Of a stretch of DNA of 64,000 bases, positions 1 to 17,896 are shown piece after piece. The stretch covers positions 124,001 to 188,000 of the forward strand of contig NZ_JASAOI010000017.1 in assembly GCF_029953285.1 (NCBI RefSeq). The letters run 5' to 3'. Numbering within the stretch: position 1 is the first letter of the stretch; each line of letters opens with the position of its first letter. The DNA is from Yinghuangia seranimata (GTDB taxonomy: Bacteria; Actinomycetota; Actinomycetes; Streptomycetales; Streptomycetaceae). A model generated the notes under the pieces. That model saw nothing but the letters and a program-made list of their open reading frames with translations, was not told the origin of the DNA and ran no database searches. The position numbers were made by a program, and so were the translations under genes.

Positions 1-340
1 GGGCACCGCGGAGCGCGGCGGCCTTCATCTTCTTCGGGGTCCGCTGCGAGTAGTCACGCGGCACGGGGCCGTGGACGACGCCACCACCGGCGAACTGCGG
101 CGCGCGGGTCGAGCCCTGACGGGCGCGGCCGGTGCCCTTCTGGCGGTACGGCTTCTTGCCGCCACCACGGACCTCGCCACGGGTCTTCGTCTTGTGCGTG
201 CCCTGGCGGGCGGCGGCCAGCTGGGCCACGACGACCTGGTGGATCGTCGGGATGCTGACCTGGACGCCGAAGATCTCCTCGGGGAGGTCGACGGTCCCGG
301 TCTTCTCGCCGGCCGGCGAGAGAACGTCAATGCTGGTCAT
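1..340 (-). CDS. rplD: 50S ribosomal protein L4 (3' end cut by window)
   Basis: Ribosomal protein L4 binds 23S rRNA and lines the peptide exit tunnel. The first 113 residues are present, starting [11 protein letters not shown] and including the Gly/Arg-rich tunnel extension ([20 protein letters not shown]) typical of L4; the C-terminal half lies outside the window. The ATG at 338-340 is four bases after the rplC stop, so the two genes are probably translationally coupled in the S10 operon. In E. coli L4 represses its own operon; nothing here shows whether that applies. The identification is secure. Confidence 0.97.
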   Translation of the reverse strand, partial: MTSIDVLSPAGEKTGTVDLPEEIFGVQVSIPTIHQVVVAQLAAARQGTHKTKTRGEVRGGGKKPYRQKGTGRARQGSTRAPQFAGGGVVHGPVPRDYSQRTPKKMKAAALRGA

Positions 341-344
341 GAAT

Positions 345-989
345 TCACGCCCCCTTGGCCGCGGTGCGGACCAGGACGAGGCCGCCGTTCGGACCGGGGA
401 TCGCACCCTTGATCAGGATGAGGCCCTTGTCGGCGTCGACAGCGTGGACGGTCAGGTTCTGAGTGGACACGCGCACGTTGCCCATGCGGCCCGCCATGCG
501 CACACCCTTGAACACGCGGCCCGGGGTGGCGCAGCCACCGATGGAGCCGGGCGAGCGGTGCTTGCGCTGCGTACCGTGCGAGGCGCCGAGGCCCTTGAAG
601 CCGTGACGCTTCATGACACCCGCGGTGCCCTTGCCCTTGCTGGTGCCCGCGACGTCGACCTTCTGGCCGGCCTCGAACACGTCCGCGGTGATCTCCTGGG
701 CCAGCGAGTACTCGGCGGCGTCGGAGGTGCGGAGCTCCACCAGGTGGCGGCGGGGCGTCACGTCGGCCTTGGCGAAGTGCCCGGCCAGCGGCTTGTTGAC
801 CTTGCGCGGGTCGATCTGTCCGTACGCGATCTGGACGGCCTCGTAGCCGTCGGTCTCGGAGGTACGGATCTGGGTCACGACGCACGGCCCGGCCTGGACG
901 ACGGTCACCGGAACGACGCGGTTGTTCTCGTCCCAGACCTGGGTCATGCCGAGCTTGGTGCCCAGAATGCCCTTCATCTGCTTCGTCAT
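345..989 (-). CDS. rplC: 50S ribosomal protein L3
   Basis: L3 is an early-assembly 23S rRNA-binding protein near the peptidyl-transferase centre. The 214-residue product starts [18 protein letters not shown] and carries the conserved [23 protein letters not shown] loop region at about residues 125-150. The start at 989 is chosen because upstream in-frame sequence is Arg/Ser-rich and reads through rpsJ, while residue 1 matches the family start. It lies between rpsJ and rplD in the S10 operon with short spacers (13 and 4 bases). Length is normal for actinobacterial L3. Confidence 0.97.
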   Translation of the reverse strand: MTKQMKGILGTKLGMTQVWDENNRVVPVTVVQAGPCVVTQIRTSETDGYEAVQIAYGQIDPRKVNKPLAGHFAKADVTPRRHLVELRTSDAAEYSLAQEITADVFEAGQKVDVAGTSKGKGTAGVMKRHGFKGLGASHGTQRKHRSPGSIGGCATPGRVFKGVRMAGRMGNVRVSTQNLTVHAVDADKGLILIKGAIPGPNGGLVLVRTAAKGA

Positions 990-1002
990 CGTCGGTGCGT
1001 CC

Positions 1003-1311
1003 TCAGAGCTTGATCTCGATGTCGACGCCCGCCGGCAGGTCGAGACGCATGAGCGAGTCAACCGTCTTCGGCGTGGGGTCGAGGATGTCGATGAGCCGCT
1101 TGTGAGTGCGCATCTCGAAGTGCTCGCGCGAGTCCTTGTACTTGTGCGGCGAGCGGATGACGCAGTACACGTTCTTCTCGGTCGGCAGCGGCACCGGGCC
1201 CGCGACCTGCGCACCCGTCCGGGTCACCGTCTCGACGATCTTGCGCGCCGAGCTGTCGATGACCTCGTGGTCGTAGGCCTTGAGCCGGATGCGGATCTTC
1301 TGTCCCGCCAT
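1003..1311 (-). CDS. rpsJ: 30S ribosomal protein S10 / NusE
   Basis: S10 is a small-subunit head protein and, as NusE, partners NusB and NusG in transcription antitermination. The 102-residue protein ([19 protein letters not shown] at the start, [19 protein letters not shown] in the middle) is full length and close to other actinobacterial S10 proteins. It is the first gene of the S10 operon, followed by rplC and rplD. A 450-base leader separates it from tuf and carries a 24-nt element also found before rpsL. Tetracycline-relevant loop changes cannot be judged without an alignment. Confidence 0.98.
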   Translation of the reverse strand: MAGQKIRIRLKAYDHEVIDSSARKIVETVTRTGAQVAGPVPLPTEKNVYCVIRSPHKYKDSREHFEMRTHKRLIDILDPTPKTVDSLMRLDLPAGVDIEIKL

Positions 1312-1728
1312 GGCTGCTTCGAATTCCTTCTCTCGTACCGCTGCGGATCACCCCCGCTGACGCGGGACTGAAGTCTTACGACCGACCCCCGCGGTCGGGC
1401 GTGTCGCCCTGCTACTCACAAGGCACCCTTGAAAACCCCCTAGGAGGGGCTCTGGGCGCCGAATAGCGGATCGCACTGTCCTTGTCGCTGCGGCAAGCGA
1501 CCGGACATCGATGCGACCACCAGGCTGTCCACGCGCACTAACTGCGGTGGGCGGCGGGGGAGGCAAATCCTCTGCTGCCTGAGCCAGGATTTTGCGCACC
1601 TACAGGTGCACACAAAAATCCCTTGGCCGAACAGGCAACTCGACCAGTATGCAGTACCAGGTACTGCCTTGGCCAATCGAGGTTTAACACCCCGCCATAC
1701 GGGGGTGGAATCTCAACCTGAACAAGGC
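1312..1728 (-). promoter_or_regulatory. S10 operon promoter/leader region
   Basis: This gene-free stretch lies between the tuf terminator and rpsJ. No reading frame resembles a protein. It must hold the S10 operon promoter and a 5' leader. The stretch just upstream of the 24-nt element (about 1410-1445 on the minus strand) is less GC-rich and is a reasonable promoter position, but I cannot name convincing -35/-10 hexamers. A short inverted repeat (CACCCC/GGGGTG) lies near 1688-1707. Confidence 0.5.
1386..1409 (-). promoter_or_regulatory. 24-nt leader element shared with the rpsL leader (copy 1)
   Basis: These 24 bases are identical to 6220-6243 upstream of rpsL. On the minus strand the element begins GGGCGACACGCCCGACC and ends in a G run; flanking bases in this copy extend a CGACC/GGTCG palindrome. 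It lies 75-98 bases before the rpsJ ATG. Exact sharing only by two ribosomal-protein operon leaders suggests a common transcription start context or RNA leader structure; the mechanism is inferred. Confidence 0.6.
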
Positions 1729-1762
1729 CCCGCCCGCCGACCCGAGTGGGTCGGCGGGCGGG
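1729..1762 (-). terminator. Terminator after tuf
   Basis: A perfect 15-bp inverted repeat (arms 1729-1743 and 1748-1762, loop GAGT) lies 8 bases past the tuf stop codon. It has no long U tract, as is usual for high-GC actinobacterial terminators. It ends the str operon and insulates it from the S10 operon. Confidence 0.85.
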
Positions 1763-1769
1763 ACGTTGA

Positions 1770-2963
<1,194 letters not shown>

Positions 2964-3031
2964 TGGGGTCCTCCTGTGGACTCGTTCTTTACGCCGTACG
3001 ACGTCGGGGTGGTCAGATGGGGCGGGCCGAC

Positions 3032-3059
3032 GGCCCGGGATCCTGACGAATCCCGGGCC
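3032..3059 (-). terminator. Hairpin between fusA and tuf (attenuator or processing site)
   Basis: A perfect 10-bp inverted repeat (GGCCCGGGAT / ATCCCGGGCC, arms 3032-3041 and 3050-3059) occupies the fusA-tuf spacer. No U tract follows on the minus strand. It could partially terminate the str operon or stabilise/process the tuf transcript. Confidence 0.5.
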
Positions 3060-3080
3060 CCCTGGTTCCCGGTGAGCTGA

Positions 3081-5219
3081 TTACTCGCCGCGAACCTTGG
3101 CAATGATCTCGTCCGCCACGTTCCGGGGAACCTCGGCGTACGAGTCGAACTGCATGCTGTAGCTGGCCCGACCCGAGGTCTTGCTCCGGAGGTCGCCGAC
3201 GTAGCCGAACATCTCCGACAGCGGGACCAGCGCCTTCACGACACGGGCACCACTGCGCTCGTCCATGGCCTGGATCTGGCCACGACGCGAGTTGAGGTCG
3301 CCGATGACATCGCCCATGTAGTCCTCGGGCGTGATGACCTCGACGGCCATCATCGGTTCAAGAATCGCCGGGCTCGCCTTGCGGGCCGCTTCCTTGAACG
3401 CCATCGAGCCGGCGATCTTGAAGGCGAGCTCCGAGGAGTCGACGTCGTGCGCGGCACCGTCGAGCAGGTAGACGCGCACGCCCACCAGCGGGTAGCCGGC
3501 GAGGACGCCGAACTCCATGGCCTCCTGGCAGCCGGCGTCCACCGACGGGATGTACTCCCGGGGGATGCGGCCACCGGTGACCTTGTTGACGAACTCGTAG
3601 TTGTCGTCGCCGCCGGCGTCGAGCGGCTCGATGCCGATCTGCACCTTGGCGAACTGACCCGAGCCACCGGTCTGCTTCTTGTGCGTGTAGTCCACGCGCT
3701 CGACAGCCTGGCGGATCGTCTCGCGGTAGGCCACCTGCGGCTTACCGACGTTGGCCTCGACCTTGAACTCGCGCTTCATGCGGTCGACCAGCACCTCGAG
3801 GTGCAGTTCGCCCATGCCGCCGATGATGGTCTGGCCGGTCTCGTCGTCGGTGTGCACCTGGAACGACGGGTCTTCTTCGGCGAGCCGCTGGATGGCGACG
3901 CCGAGCTTCTCCTGGTCGCCCTTCGACTTGGGCTCGATGGCGACCTGGATGACCGGGGCCGGGAAGGTCATCGACTCGAGGATCACCGGGTTCGACGCGT
4001 CGGACAGCGTCTCGCCCGTGGTGGTGTCCTTGAGGCCCATGACGGCGACGATGTCGCCGGCGCCCACGCTCGGGATCTCCTCACGCTTGTTCGCGTGCAT
4101 GCGGTAGATCTTGCCGATGCGCTCCTTCTTGCCCTTCACGGAGTTGAGCACAGCAGAGCCCGACTCCATGCGGCCCGAGTACACCCGGACGAAGGTGAGC
4201 TTGCCGAGGTGCGGGTCGCTCATGATCTTGAACGCGAGGCCCGCGAACGGCTCGCTGTCCGCCGGCTTGCGCTCGATGACCGTGGCCTCGTCGCCGACCT
4301 TGTGGCCCTCGATGACCTCACGGTCGAGCGGCGACGGCAGGTAGCGCACGACCGCGTCGAGCAGGGGCTGGACGCCCTTGTTCTTGAACGCGGTGCCGCA
4401 GAACACCGGGGTGAAGGTGGCCTCGCCGGCCTTCTCCGGGCTGGTCGACGCGATGGTGGCGCGGCGGATCGCCGCGTACAGCTGCTCCTCGGTGGGCTCG
4501 GTGCCCTCCAGGAACATCTCCATCATCTGCTCGTCGTTCTCGGAGATGGTCTCCACGAGCTTCTCGCGCCAGGTCTGCGCGATCTCGGTGTGCGAGGCCG
4601 GGATGTCGACGACGTCGTACATCTCGCCCTTCGCCGCCTCGGCGGACCACACCAGGGCCTTCATGCGGACGAGGTCCACGACGCCCTGGAAGTCCATCTC
4701 GGCACCGATCGGCACCTGCATGACCAGCGGGGTCGCGCCCAGGCGGTCGACGATCATGTCGACACAGCGGAAGAACTCCGCGCCGGTGCGGTCCAGCTTG
4801 TTCACGAAGCAGATGCGCGGCACGCCGTAACGGTCGGCCTGACGCCACACCGTCTCGGACTGCGGCTCGACACCCGCGACACCGTCGAACACGGTGACCG
4901 CACCGTCGAGGACGCGGAGCGAACGCTCCACCTCGACCGTGAAGTCCACGTGGCCCGGGGTGTCGATGATGTTGATGGTGTTCTCTACACCCTCGAGGGA
5001 CCAGTGGCAGGTGGTCGCAGCGGACGTGATCGTGATGCCACGCTCCTGCTCCTGCTCCATCCAGTCCATCGTGGCGGCGCCCTCGTGGACCTCGCCGATC
5101 TTGTAGTTCACACCGGTGTAGAACAGGATCCGCTCAGTCGTCGTGGTCTTGCCCGCGTCGATGTGAGCCATGATCCCGATGTTGCGGACCTTGGCCAGGT
5201 CAAGAGCAGTGGTAGCCAT
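3081..5219 (-). CDS. fusA: Elongation factor G
   Basis: EF-G is the translocation GTPase. The 712-residue product shows the P-loop [19 protein letters not shown] (about 18-36), [17 protein letters not shown], and the domain II-V sequence ending [24 protein letters not shown], so all five domains are present. The ATG at 5217-5219 is close after rpsG. It lies in the classical str operon order rpsL-rpsG-fusA-tuf and is probably cotranscribed. Nothing in its length or motifs is unusual. Confidence 0.98.
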   Translation of the reverse strand: MATTALDLAKVRNIGIMAHIDAGKTTTTERILFYTGVNYKIGEVHEGAATMDWMEQEQERGITITSAATTCHWSLEGVENTINIIDTPGHVDFTVEVERSLRVLDGAVTVFDGVAGVEPQSETVWRQADRYGVPRICFVNKLDRTGAEFFRCVDMIVDRLGATPLVMQVPIGAEMDFQGVVDLVRMKALVWSAEAAKGEMYDVVDIPASHTEIAQTWREKLVETISENDEQMMEMFLEGTEPTEEQLYAAIRRATIASTSPEKAGEATFTPVFCGTAFKNKGVQPLLDAVVRYLPSPLDREVIEGHKVGDEATVIERKPADSEPFAGLAFKIMSDPHLGKLTFVRVYSGRMESGSAVLNSVKGKKERIGKIYRMHANKREEIPSVGAGDIVAVMGLKDTTTGETLSDASNPVILESMTFPAPVIQVAIEPKSKGDQEKLGVAIQRLAEEDPSFQVHTDDETGQTIIGGMGELHLEVLVDRMKREFKVEANVGKPQVAYRETIRQAVERVDYTHKKQTGGSGQFAKVQIGIEPLDAGGDDNYEFVNKVTGGRIPREYIPSVDAGCQEAMEFGVLAGYPLVGVRVYLLDGAAHDVDSSELAFKIAGSMAFKEAARKASPAILEPMMAVEVITPEDYMGDVIGDLNSRRGQIQAMDERSGARVVKALVPLSEMFGYVGDLRSKTSGRASYSMQFDSYAEVPRNVADEIIAKVRGE

Positions 5220-5258
5220 GTGGCTTTCTCTCTCGTATCTCGTTCGACGGGGGGACGA

Positions 5259-5729
5259 CTACCAGCGGTAGTGCGCGAAGGCCTTGTTGGACTCGGCCAT
5301 CTTGTGGGTGTCCTCGCGCTTCTTGACGGAAGCGCCGAGGCCGTTGCTGGCGTCGAGCAGCTCGTTCATCAGGCGCTCGGTCATGGTCTTCTCGCGGCGG
5401 GCGCGCGAGTAGCCGACGAGCCAGCGCAGCGCGAGCGTCGTGGAGCGGCCGGGGCGGACCTCGACCGGGACCTGGTAGGTCGCGCCACCGACACGGCGGC
5501 TGCGGACCTCGAGGGTCGGCTTCACGTTCTCGAGCGCGCGCTTCAGCGTGATGACCGGGTCGGTGCCGGTCTTCTCACGGCAGCCCTCGAGGGCGCCGTA
5601 CACGATCCGCTCGGCGGTGGAGCGCTTGCCGTTCAGCAGGACCTTGTTCACCAGCGAGGTGACAAGCGGCGAGTTGTAGACCGGGTCGATGATGACCGGT
5701 CGCTTCGGGGCCGGGCCCTTGCGAGGCAT
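5259..5729 (-). CDS. rpsG: 30S ribosomal protein S7
   Basis: S7 nucleates assembly of the small-subunit head. The 156-residue protein starts [20 protein letters not shown] and ends [11 protein letters not shown], the standard family ends. Its ATG overlaps the rpsL stop by one base (TAATG), implying translational coupling. In E. coli S7 is the str operon feedback repressor; the tight coupling is compatible with that, but no S7-binding site is identified here. Confidence 0.98.
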   Translation of the reverse strand: MPRKGPAPKRPVIIDPVYNSPLVTSLVNKVLLNGKRSTAERIVYGALEGCREKTGTDPVITLKRALENVKPTLEVRSRRVGGATYQVPVEVRPGRSTTLALRWLVGYSRARREKTMTERLMNELLDASNGLGASVKKREDTHKMAESNKAFAHYRW

Positions 5730-6103
5730 TAGCTCTTCTCCTTCTTCGCGCCGTAGCGGCTGCGCGCCTGCTTGCGGTTCTTGACACCCTGGGTGTCAAG
5801 CGAGCCACGGATGATCTTGTAGCGGACACCCGGGAGGTCCTTCACACGGCCACCGCGGACGAGCACGATCGAGTGCTCCTGCAGGTTGTGACCCTCACCG
5901 GGGATGTACGCCGTGACCTCGATGCCACTCGTCAGGCGAACACGCGCGACCTTGCGAAGCGCCGAGTTCGGCTTCTTCGGGGTCGTCGTGTAAACACGGG
6001 TGCACACGCCGCGACGCTGCGGGCTCCCCTTGAGCGCAGGAGTCTTGGCCTTGTCGACCTTGTCCTGGCGGCCCTTTCGGACCAGCTGCTGGATCGTGGG
6101 CAC
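5729..6103 (-). CDS. rpsL: 30S ribosomal protein S12 (streptomycin-sensitive type)
   Basis: S12 sits at the decoding centre. The 124-residue sequence is complete ([15 protein letters not shown] to RYGAKKEKS). The positions where streptomycin-resistance changes usually occur are wild type: Lys43 in TTTPKKPNS, Lys88 in GGRVKDLPG, and Pro91. It opens the str operon, with a 470-base upstream region that shares a 24-nt element with the rpsJ leader. The stop codon overlaps the rpsG start. Confidence 0.98.
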   Translation of the reverse strand: MPTIQQLVRKGRQDKVDKAKTPALKGSPQRRGVCTRVYTTTPKKPNSALRKVARVRLTSGIEVTAYIPGEGHNLQEHSIVLVRGGRVKDLPGVRYKIIRGSLDTQGVKNRKQARSRYGAKKEKS

Positions 6104-6573
6104 CGCATCTCCGTCTTCTTCGTGCCAAAGCGGTCTTGTACTACGACTGCATCTTCAATGTGCTGCTGGATGGCCTCGAATCCCTGGGTGTTGGGCCATC
6201 GCCTACCTCGCTAATCCGGCCCCCGCGGTCGGGCGTGTCGCCCGCTCTACGGCGTGTTCCGGCATCGGGAGGTATGTGTTTCGGTCTCCTGCACCCTCTC
6301 AAAGACCGATCCGAACCGGATGGCGGTGAGAGCAGGCGCAAGAACCCGGGGACACCCCAGGCACAAGGAAAGAGAGTACCTACCACACGAGCCGAGGTCA
6401 AAGCGAAAGCCAGGCCCCGGGACGCCACCATGGATTCGCACGCCGAAGCGTGCCCTGACCACCGGTTTTACCGGTCGCCGTCGCGGTACATCCGATTCTT
6501 CGGCCACGCTACCCGGACGGAGCAACGGACGCTATTCGGGTGCCCCTGACAGCGCGCTCCAAACCCCGTGCGG
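6104..6573 (-). promoter_or_regulatory. str operon promoter/leader region
   Basis: This 470-base gap between rpsL and the DUF1707 gene holds no convincing gene; short frames here have atypical composition. It must contain the rpsL promoter and leader. The shared 24-nt element is at 6220-6243. The minus-strand sequence just upstream of it (around 6244-6290) is moderately AT-rich and may hold the promoter. Confidence 0.5.
6220..6243 (-). promoter_or_regulatory. 24-nt leader element shared with the rpsJ leader (copy 2)
   Basis: Identical to 1386-1409 on the same strand, 117-140 bases before the rpsL start codon. In both copies the minus-strand sequence immediately upstream begins GTAG, hinting at a shared promoter or start-site context. 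Confidence 0.6.
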
Positions 6574-7206
6574 TCAGCCGCCGAGCAGGTGGATCAGTCC
6601 GAAGAAGGACTCCAGCGAGCCGATCACGACGCCGGCCGCGGCCTGTGCGCTGCCGCCGTTCTCCGGATACGGGCGCTGACGGTTCTGGCGCAGCGCGAGC
6701 GCGCCGGTGAGGACCGCGATCAGGCCGAACACGATCGGGAACGGGTTGCCGTGCGGGTACAGCACCGTCTGCGTGTAGATCCAGCCCGGCCCGATGGTCA
6801 GGATCGCGGTCAGCAGCGACACCACCGCGAGCGGGTTCGTCTTCGCCGGCGGCCGGGCCGGGACCAGGTGCGGGTAGCCCCACACCGGCGGCGCCGCGTA
6901 CGGGTTGTACGCCCTGGGCCCGTACGGGCCCGCGTACGGGTTCACGTACGGAGCCGGCGGCTGCGCCTGCGGCGGCGGCTGCGGCGCGGGGGCCGTCGGC
7001 GTCGGCCCGGTCGGCAGGTCCCGCACCAGCGCGCGCAGATCCCCGTAGGTACGCGCCTTCAACGCCAGTTCGAGCCGCTCGTGGTACTCCGCGTCGGTCA
7101 GCCGGCCCTCGGCCCAGCCCGCCTTCAGCACGTCCGCACAGCGGTCCCGGTCCGCCGAGGCACACCGCATGTCGTCGGGCACCGTGCCGCCCCAGCCGTC
7201 GCTCAT
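6574..7206 (-). CDS. DUF1707 and proline-rich DUF4190-like membrane protein
   Basis: The product is about 210 residues. The N-terminal 55 residues (MRCASADRDRCADVLKAGWAEGRLTDAEYHERLELALKART as the core, split by charge) match DUF1707, a short helical domain common in actinobacterial membrane proteins. A Pro/Tyr-rich linker (about 75-125) precedes two or three hydrophobic segments (about 130-150 and 165-185) and a C-terminal one, resembling DUF4190. The start at 7206 has an AGGGGG ribosome site; an upstream ATG at 7236 lacks one. It lies between rpoC and rpsL with its own spacers, so it is probably an independent unit. Function is unknown. Confidence 0.8.
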   Translation of the reverse strand: MSDGWGGTVPDDMRCASADRDRCADVLKAGWAEGRLTDAEYHERLELALKARTYGDLRALVRDLPTGPTPTAPAPQPPPQAQPPAPYVNPYAGPYGPRAYNPYAAPPVWGYPHLVPARPPAKTNPLAVVSLLTAILTIGPGWIYTQTVLYPHGNPFPIVFGLIAVLTGALALRQNRQRPYPENGGSAQAAAGVVIGSLESFFGLIHLLGG

Positions 7207-7310
7207 CACGCCCCCTGTGCTCCGCGTCCCTCCCATGGTGCCCCGCGAACCGGCCTGCCGCCGCCCGTACTTCTACTCATTCCCGCCACTCACCGCCCCC
7301 GGGTACGCGG

Positions 7311-7344
7311 CAGGGCCGCCACCACGGATGTGGTGACGGCCCTG
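7311..7344 (-). terminator. Terminator after rpoC
   Basis: A 15-bp stem with one mismatch (arms 7311-7325 and 7330-7344, loop GGAT) starts 26 bases past the rpoC stop. It ends the rpoBC unit before the DUF1707 gene. Confidence 0.8.
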
Positions 7345-7369
7345 ACGTCGTGCCCTGGGTGACCCGGGA

Positions 7370-11263
<3,894 letters not shown>

Positions 11264-11398
11264 TGTTTCGTCAATCCCTCTTTCGGGGTTTGGTCCCGGC
11301 GGCGGCGGACGGGGTGATCCGCCGCCCCGGGGGTGTCTTCATCAGGTCTGTGGTCCGGGAGTCCGGGGCCTGGCTCTCACCAGGTCCCGGGCCGGACA

Positions 11399-14884
<3,486 letters not shown>

Positions 14885-15529
14885 GAGGGGTCCTTCCGAG
14901 GGCTCGGACTCACTGTGCGCATGCCGGACAGCCTCGGTGGGAGTACCGCGGACGGGTCAACAGGCAGCGCAAAGGGTCAGTGTAGCCACACGGCACACCG
15001 CTGTCCAGCGCCTGGAACGGGCGCTCGCCATCTCGGGGGCTTCTGCCACCCGGCAAGTGCTCTTCGGGACGCGTCCGAAGAATTGCGCGCCGCGTTGGGT
15101 TCGTCAAGAGGCAGGCGACCGATCGAGGCGCGAGGACCACTCTTGCACAGCTGACCGACAGTGCGCCGCACAACCGTCGGCGCGTTGCGAATCCGTTCGA
15201 AATCTGCACGCAGGCGCAGGTCACAGCCTCGCGCGAGTTCCGGCGGCCGGCGTCGGGCGCGTCGGCGGCCGCGGGATTCCGGGCCGGACGGACACCCGGG
15301 CGGGTGCCTCCGCACGGGTGTGCGGAGCGTCACCGGGAGGCGGAGCGCGGACCCGCGAGGCCTCCGGAGAGTGTCGTCGAAATCACTCGGAAGAGTGAAT
15401 CCGATCCGGTGACTCCGGTGTGTCGCAGGCCTCTCGGAGATCGTTTCCGGTCGACTTTCGGGTCGACTCCGGAGTCTGCATCGGGATCCGCGATGGTGCC
15501 GTGAGAGGGCTCCACAGCGCCCGGGAACG
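14885..15529 (-). promoter_or_regulatory. rpoB upstream region
   Basis: This roughly 650-base stretch between the rplL hairpin and rpoB has no reading frame with protein-like composition. It probably carries the rpoBC promoter(s) and a long 5' leader. The minus-strand sequence is GC-rich and I could not pick defined promoter hexamers. Confidence 0.5.
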
Positions 15530-15566
15530 CCGTCGGGCGGCCCTCCAGAGGAGGACCGCCCGACGG
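15530..15566 (-). terminator. Terminator/attenuator between rplL and rpoB
   Basis: An 11-bp perfect stem (15530-15540 with 15556-15566) continues after one mismatch into five more pairs, with a 3-nt loop. It begins 32 bases after the rplL stop. It probably reduces readthrough into rpoBC so that ribosomal proteins exceed polymerase. Its tip is the 17-nt sequence also found in the L10 leader. Confidence 0.8.
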
Positions 15567-15597
15567 TGTGAAGCAGGTGTGCAGTAAGCGTGGAAAC

Positions 15598-15981
15598 TTA
15601 CTTCACGGAGACGGTGGCGCCGGCACCCTCAAGGGCGGCCTTCGCCTTCTCCGCGGCCTCCTTGTTGACACCCTCGAGCAGCGGCTTCGGGGCGCCGTCG
15701 ACCAGGTCCTTGGCCTCCTTGAGGCCGAGGTTCGTGAGGGCACGGACCTCCTTGATGACCTGGATCTTCTTGTCGCCCGCACCCTCGAGGATGACGTCGA
15801 ACGAGTCCTTCTCCTCGGCCTCTTCGGTCACGGCCGGGCCGACCGGGCCCGCGGCGACGGCGACCGGGGCGGCAGCCTTGACGTCGAAGGTCTCCTCGAA
15901 GAGCTTCACCAGGTCGGAGAGCTCGATGAGGGTCATTTCCTTGAACGCCTCGATGAGCTCGTCGTTGCTGAGCTTCGCCAT
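15598..15981 (-). CDS. rplL: 50S ribosomal protein L7/L12
   Basis: L7/L12 forms the flexible stalk that recruits translation GTPases. The 127-residue acidic protein has the N-terminal dimerisation helices ([20 protein letters not shown]), an Ala/Pro/Gly-rich hinge (about 38-57), and the C-terminal factor-binding domain ([20 protein letters not shown]). It lies 99 bases after rplJ. Multiple copies bind the C-terminal helix of L10, which the adjacent gene encodes. Confidence 0.98.
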   Translation of the reverse strand: MAKLSNDELIEAFKEMTLIELSDLVKLFEETFDVKAAAPVAVAAGPVGPAVTEEAEEKDSFDVILEGAGDKKIQVIKEVRALTNLGLKEAKDLVDGAPKPLLEGVNKEAAEKAKAALEGAGATVSVK

Positions 15982-16080
15982 GGTGGCGGTCCTTCCTAAT
16001 AAGTTCGGCAGGTGCCGGGTGGTGTGTGTGGCGGGGGCAGGGCCCCCAGCGACCGTGGTCGCGAGGTGCTGCGGACCGAA

Positions 16081-16659
16081 TTACTCGGCCGCGGCCTCCT
16101 CGGTGGCCTCGGCGGCGGGAGCCGGCTCGCCGGCACCGCCCTGCTCGGCCTCGCGCTTGACCCGGAGCGCCTCCGCGGTGCGGACGAACTCCGTGAGCGG
16201 GGCCTGGAAGGTCGCGGCGGCCTTGGCCATCGACGCCTTCATGGCACCCGCCAGCTTGGCGAGCAGCACCTCGCGGGACTCGAGGTCCGCGAGCTTCTTG
16301 ATCTCGTCAGCAGTGAGGGCCTTGCCCTCGAGGACACCGCCCTTGATGACGAGAAGGGGGTTCGCCTTGGCGAAGTCACGCAGGCTCTTGGCAGCCTCGA
16401 CCGGGTCGCCGGTGACGAAGGCAACGGCGGACGGACCCACAAGGAGGTCGTCCAGCTCGGTGATGCCCGCCTCGTTGGCCGCGATCTTGGTCAGCGTGTT
16501 CTTCACCACGGCGTACTCTGCGTTCCCAGCGAGAGAACGGCGCAGCTCCTTGAGCTTCGCCACGCTGAGTCCGCGGTACTCGGTCAGCACGGTGGCGTTC
16601 GAGCCGCGGAACTTGTCCGCGATCTCGGCAACCCCGGCCGCCTTGTCGGGCCTCGCCAT
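16081..16659 (-). CDS. rplJ: 50S ribosomal protein L10
   Basis: L10 anchors the L7/L12 stalk to 23S rRNA. The start at 16659 gives 192 residues beginning [20 protein letters not shown], the family start; upstream in-frame codons run through the leader and are rejected. A Glu/Ala-rich C-terminal tail (about 165-192) is the usual actinobacterial stalk-anchoring extension. A leader of nearly 400 bases with an attenuator-like hairpin lies upstream, as expected for autoregulation by the L10-L12 complex. Confidence 0.97.
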   Translation of the reverse strand: MARPDKAAGVAEIADKFRGSNATVLTEYRGLSVAKLKELRRSLAGNAEYAVVKNTLTKIAANEAGITELDDLLVGPSAVAFVTGDPVEAAKSLRDFAKANPLLVIKGGVLEGKALTADEIKKLADLESREVLLAKLAGAMKASMAKAAATFQAPLTEFVRTAEALRVKREAEQGGAGEPAPAAEATEEAAAE

Positions 16660-16969
16660 GGGACGGGCCTCCTTCCGCGATGCGATCGTTTCGGCCGGTC
16701 GTGAGACCGACCGGGCGCCTGGGACACCGCCGGAGCTGGAGAGCCGCAAAACAAAACGCCCCGGCGCAAGCGCACGGGGCGGACCTGCCCTCCAGAGGAG
16801 GACGGAGAACGTCTCACGAACACCTGCGCAGGTCGCCCGCTTCGCGGAACCTTCGGTCACGGGACCCTTCGAGAAGGGCACACCAGTGACGACCGGCGGT
16901 CTTTGGCTTCGGTACAAGGTACGTGACGACGGCGCGTCGGTGCAAATCGGTTGGGCGACAAACGCACGC
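16660..16969 (-). promoter_or_regulatory. L10 (rplJ) leader region
   Basis: This untranslated stretch between the rplA terminator and rplJ must carry the rplJL promoter and the L10 autoregulatory leader. It includes the 17-nt CCTCC/GGAGG hairpin element (16787-16803) followed on the minus strand by a terminator-like hairpin with a U tract (16748-16781). The arrangement matches known L10 leaders that attenuate transcription; the L10-binding kink-turn itself is not mapped here. Confidence 0.65.
16748..16781 (-). terminator. Intrinsic attenuator inside the rplJ leader
   Basis: On the minus strand a stem of CGCCCCG with CGGGGCG, extended by three inner pairs, is followed directly by TTTTGTTTT. 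This is one of only a few U-tract terminators in this very GC-rich window. It lies about 90-120 bases before the rplJ ATG, so it is an attenuator and not an operon end. Confidence 0.75.
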
Positions 16970-17003
16970 GGCCCGTACGCCCCTCGGAAGGGGCGTACGG
17001 GCC
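16970..17003 (-). terminator. Terminator after rplA
   Basis: A perfect 15-bp inverted repeat (arms 16970-16984 and 16989-17003, tetraloop CGGA) lies 50 bases past the rplA stop. It separates rplKA from rplJL. Confidence 0.85.
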
Positions 17004-17053
17004 ACGGGAGTTCGCTGCCTGACGGCAACCGGTCCAGCGTCCGATCAGAGTGA

Positions 17054-17785
17054 TCAGACGGCGGCCGGGTCCTCCTCGACGAGGAGGTTGCGGGTGCGGT
17101 TCGGGTCGACCGGGATGCCCGGGCCCATCGTCGTCGTGAAGGCGACCTTCTTGACGTACCGGCCCTTGGCGGCGGACGGCTTCACACGCAGGACCTCGTC
17201 GAGGGCCGCGCTGTAGTTCTCCACCAGCTGCTCGTCGGAGAACGAGGTCTTGCCGATGATGAAGTGCAGGTTCGAGTGCTTGTCGACGCGGAACTCGATC
17301 TTGCCGCCCTTGATCTCGTTCACGGCCTTGGCCACGTCCGGGGTCACGGTGCCGGTCTTCGGGTTCGGCATCAGGCCACGCGGACCGAGCACGCGGCCGA
17401 GGCGGCCGACCTTGCCCATCAGGTCCGGGGTGGCGACGACCGAGTCGATCTCGTTGAGCAGCTGGCCCTTGAGGATCTGGTCGATCAGCTCGTCGGAGCC
17501 GACGATGTCGGCGCCCGCAGCCTTCGCCGCCTCGGCACGCTCACCGGTCGCGAAGACCAGGACCCGGGCGGTCTTGCCGGTGCCGTGCGGGAGGATGACG
17601 GTGCTGCGGACCATCTGGTCGGCCTTGCGCGGGTCGACGCCCAGGCGCAGGGCGACCTCGACGGTCGCGTCGAACTTGGTCTTCGAGGTGGCCTTGGCCA
17701 GGCGGACGGCCTCGAGCGGCGCGTACAGCCGCTCCTTGTCCACCTGGGCGACTGCCTCGCGGTAGGCCTTGCTGTGCTGCGTCAC
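17054..17785 (-). CDS. rplA: 50S ribosomal protein L1
   Basis: L1 binds 23S rRNA and forms the mobile stalk by the E site. The GTG at 17785 is preceded by AGGAG at good spacing and gives 243 residues (first residues [20 protein letters not shown]). Conserved segments include [35 protein letters not shown] and the C-terminal [16 protein letters not shown]. It is cotranscribed behind rplK and followed by a strong terminator. In other bacteria L1 represses the L11 operon. Confidence 0.97.
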   Translation of the reverse strand: MTQHSKAYREAVAQVDKERLYAPLEAVRLAKATSKTKFDATVEVALRLGVDPRKADQMVRSTVILPHGTGKTARVLVFATGERAEAAKAAGADIVGSDELIDQILKGQLLNEIDSVVATPDLMGKVGRLGRVLGPRGLMPNPKTGTVTPDVAKAVNEIKGGKIEFRVDKHSNLHFIIGKTSFSDEQLVENYSAALDEVLRVKPSAAKGRYVKKVAFTTTMGPGIPVDPNRTRNLLVEEDPAAV

Positions 17786-17896
17786 TTCTGCTCCTGAAGG
17801 TACGGAAGGAGTCGTGGTGGTGTCGGGCCGACGCACGGCCCTGCCACGGAATTTCGGGGTCCGCGCCCTAGCGGGTCACGGACGGGGGGTGAGGTC

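Noticed and set aside
345-1214. An extended rplC start running through rpsJ
   Set aside because: The extra N-terminus is Arg/Ser-rich and out of keeping with L3; the start at 989 matches the family.
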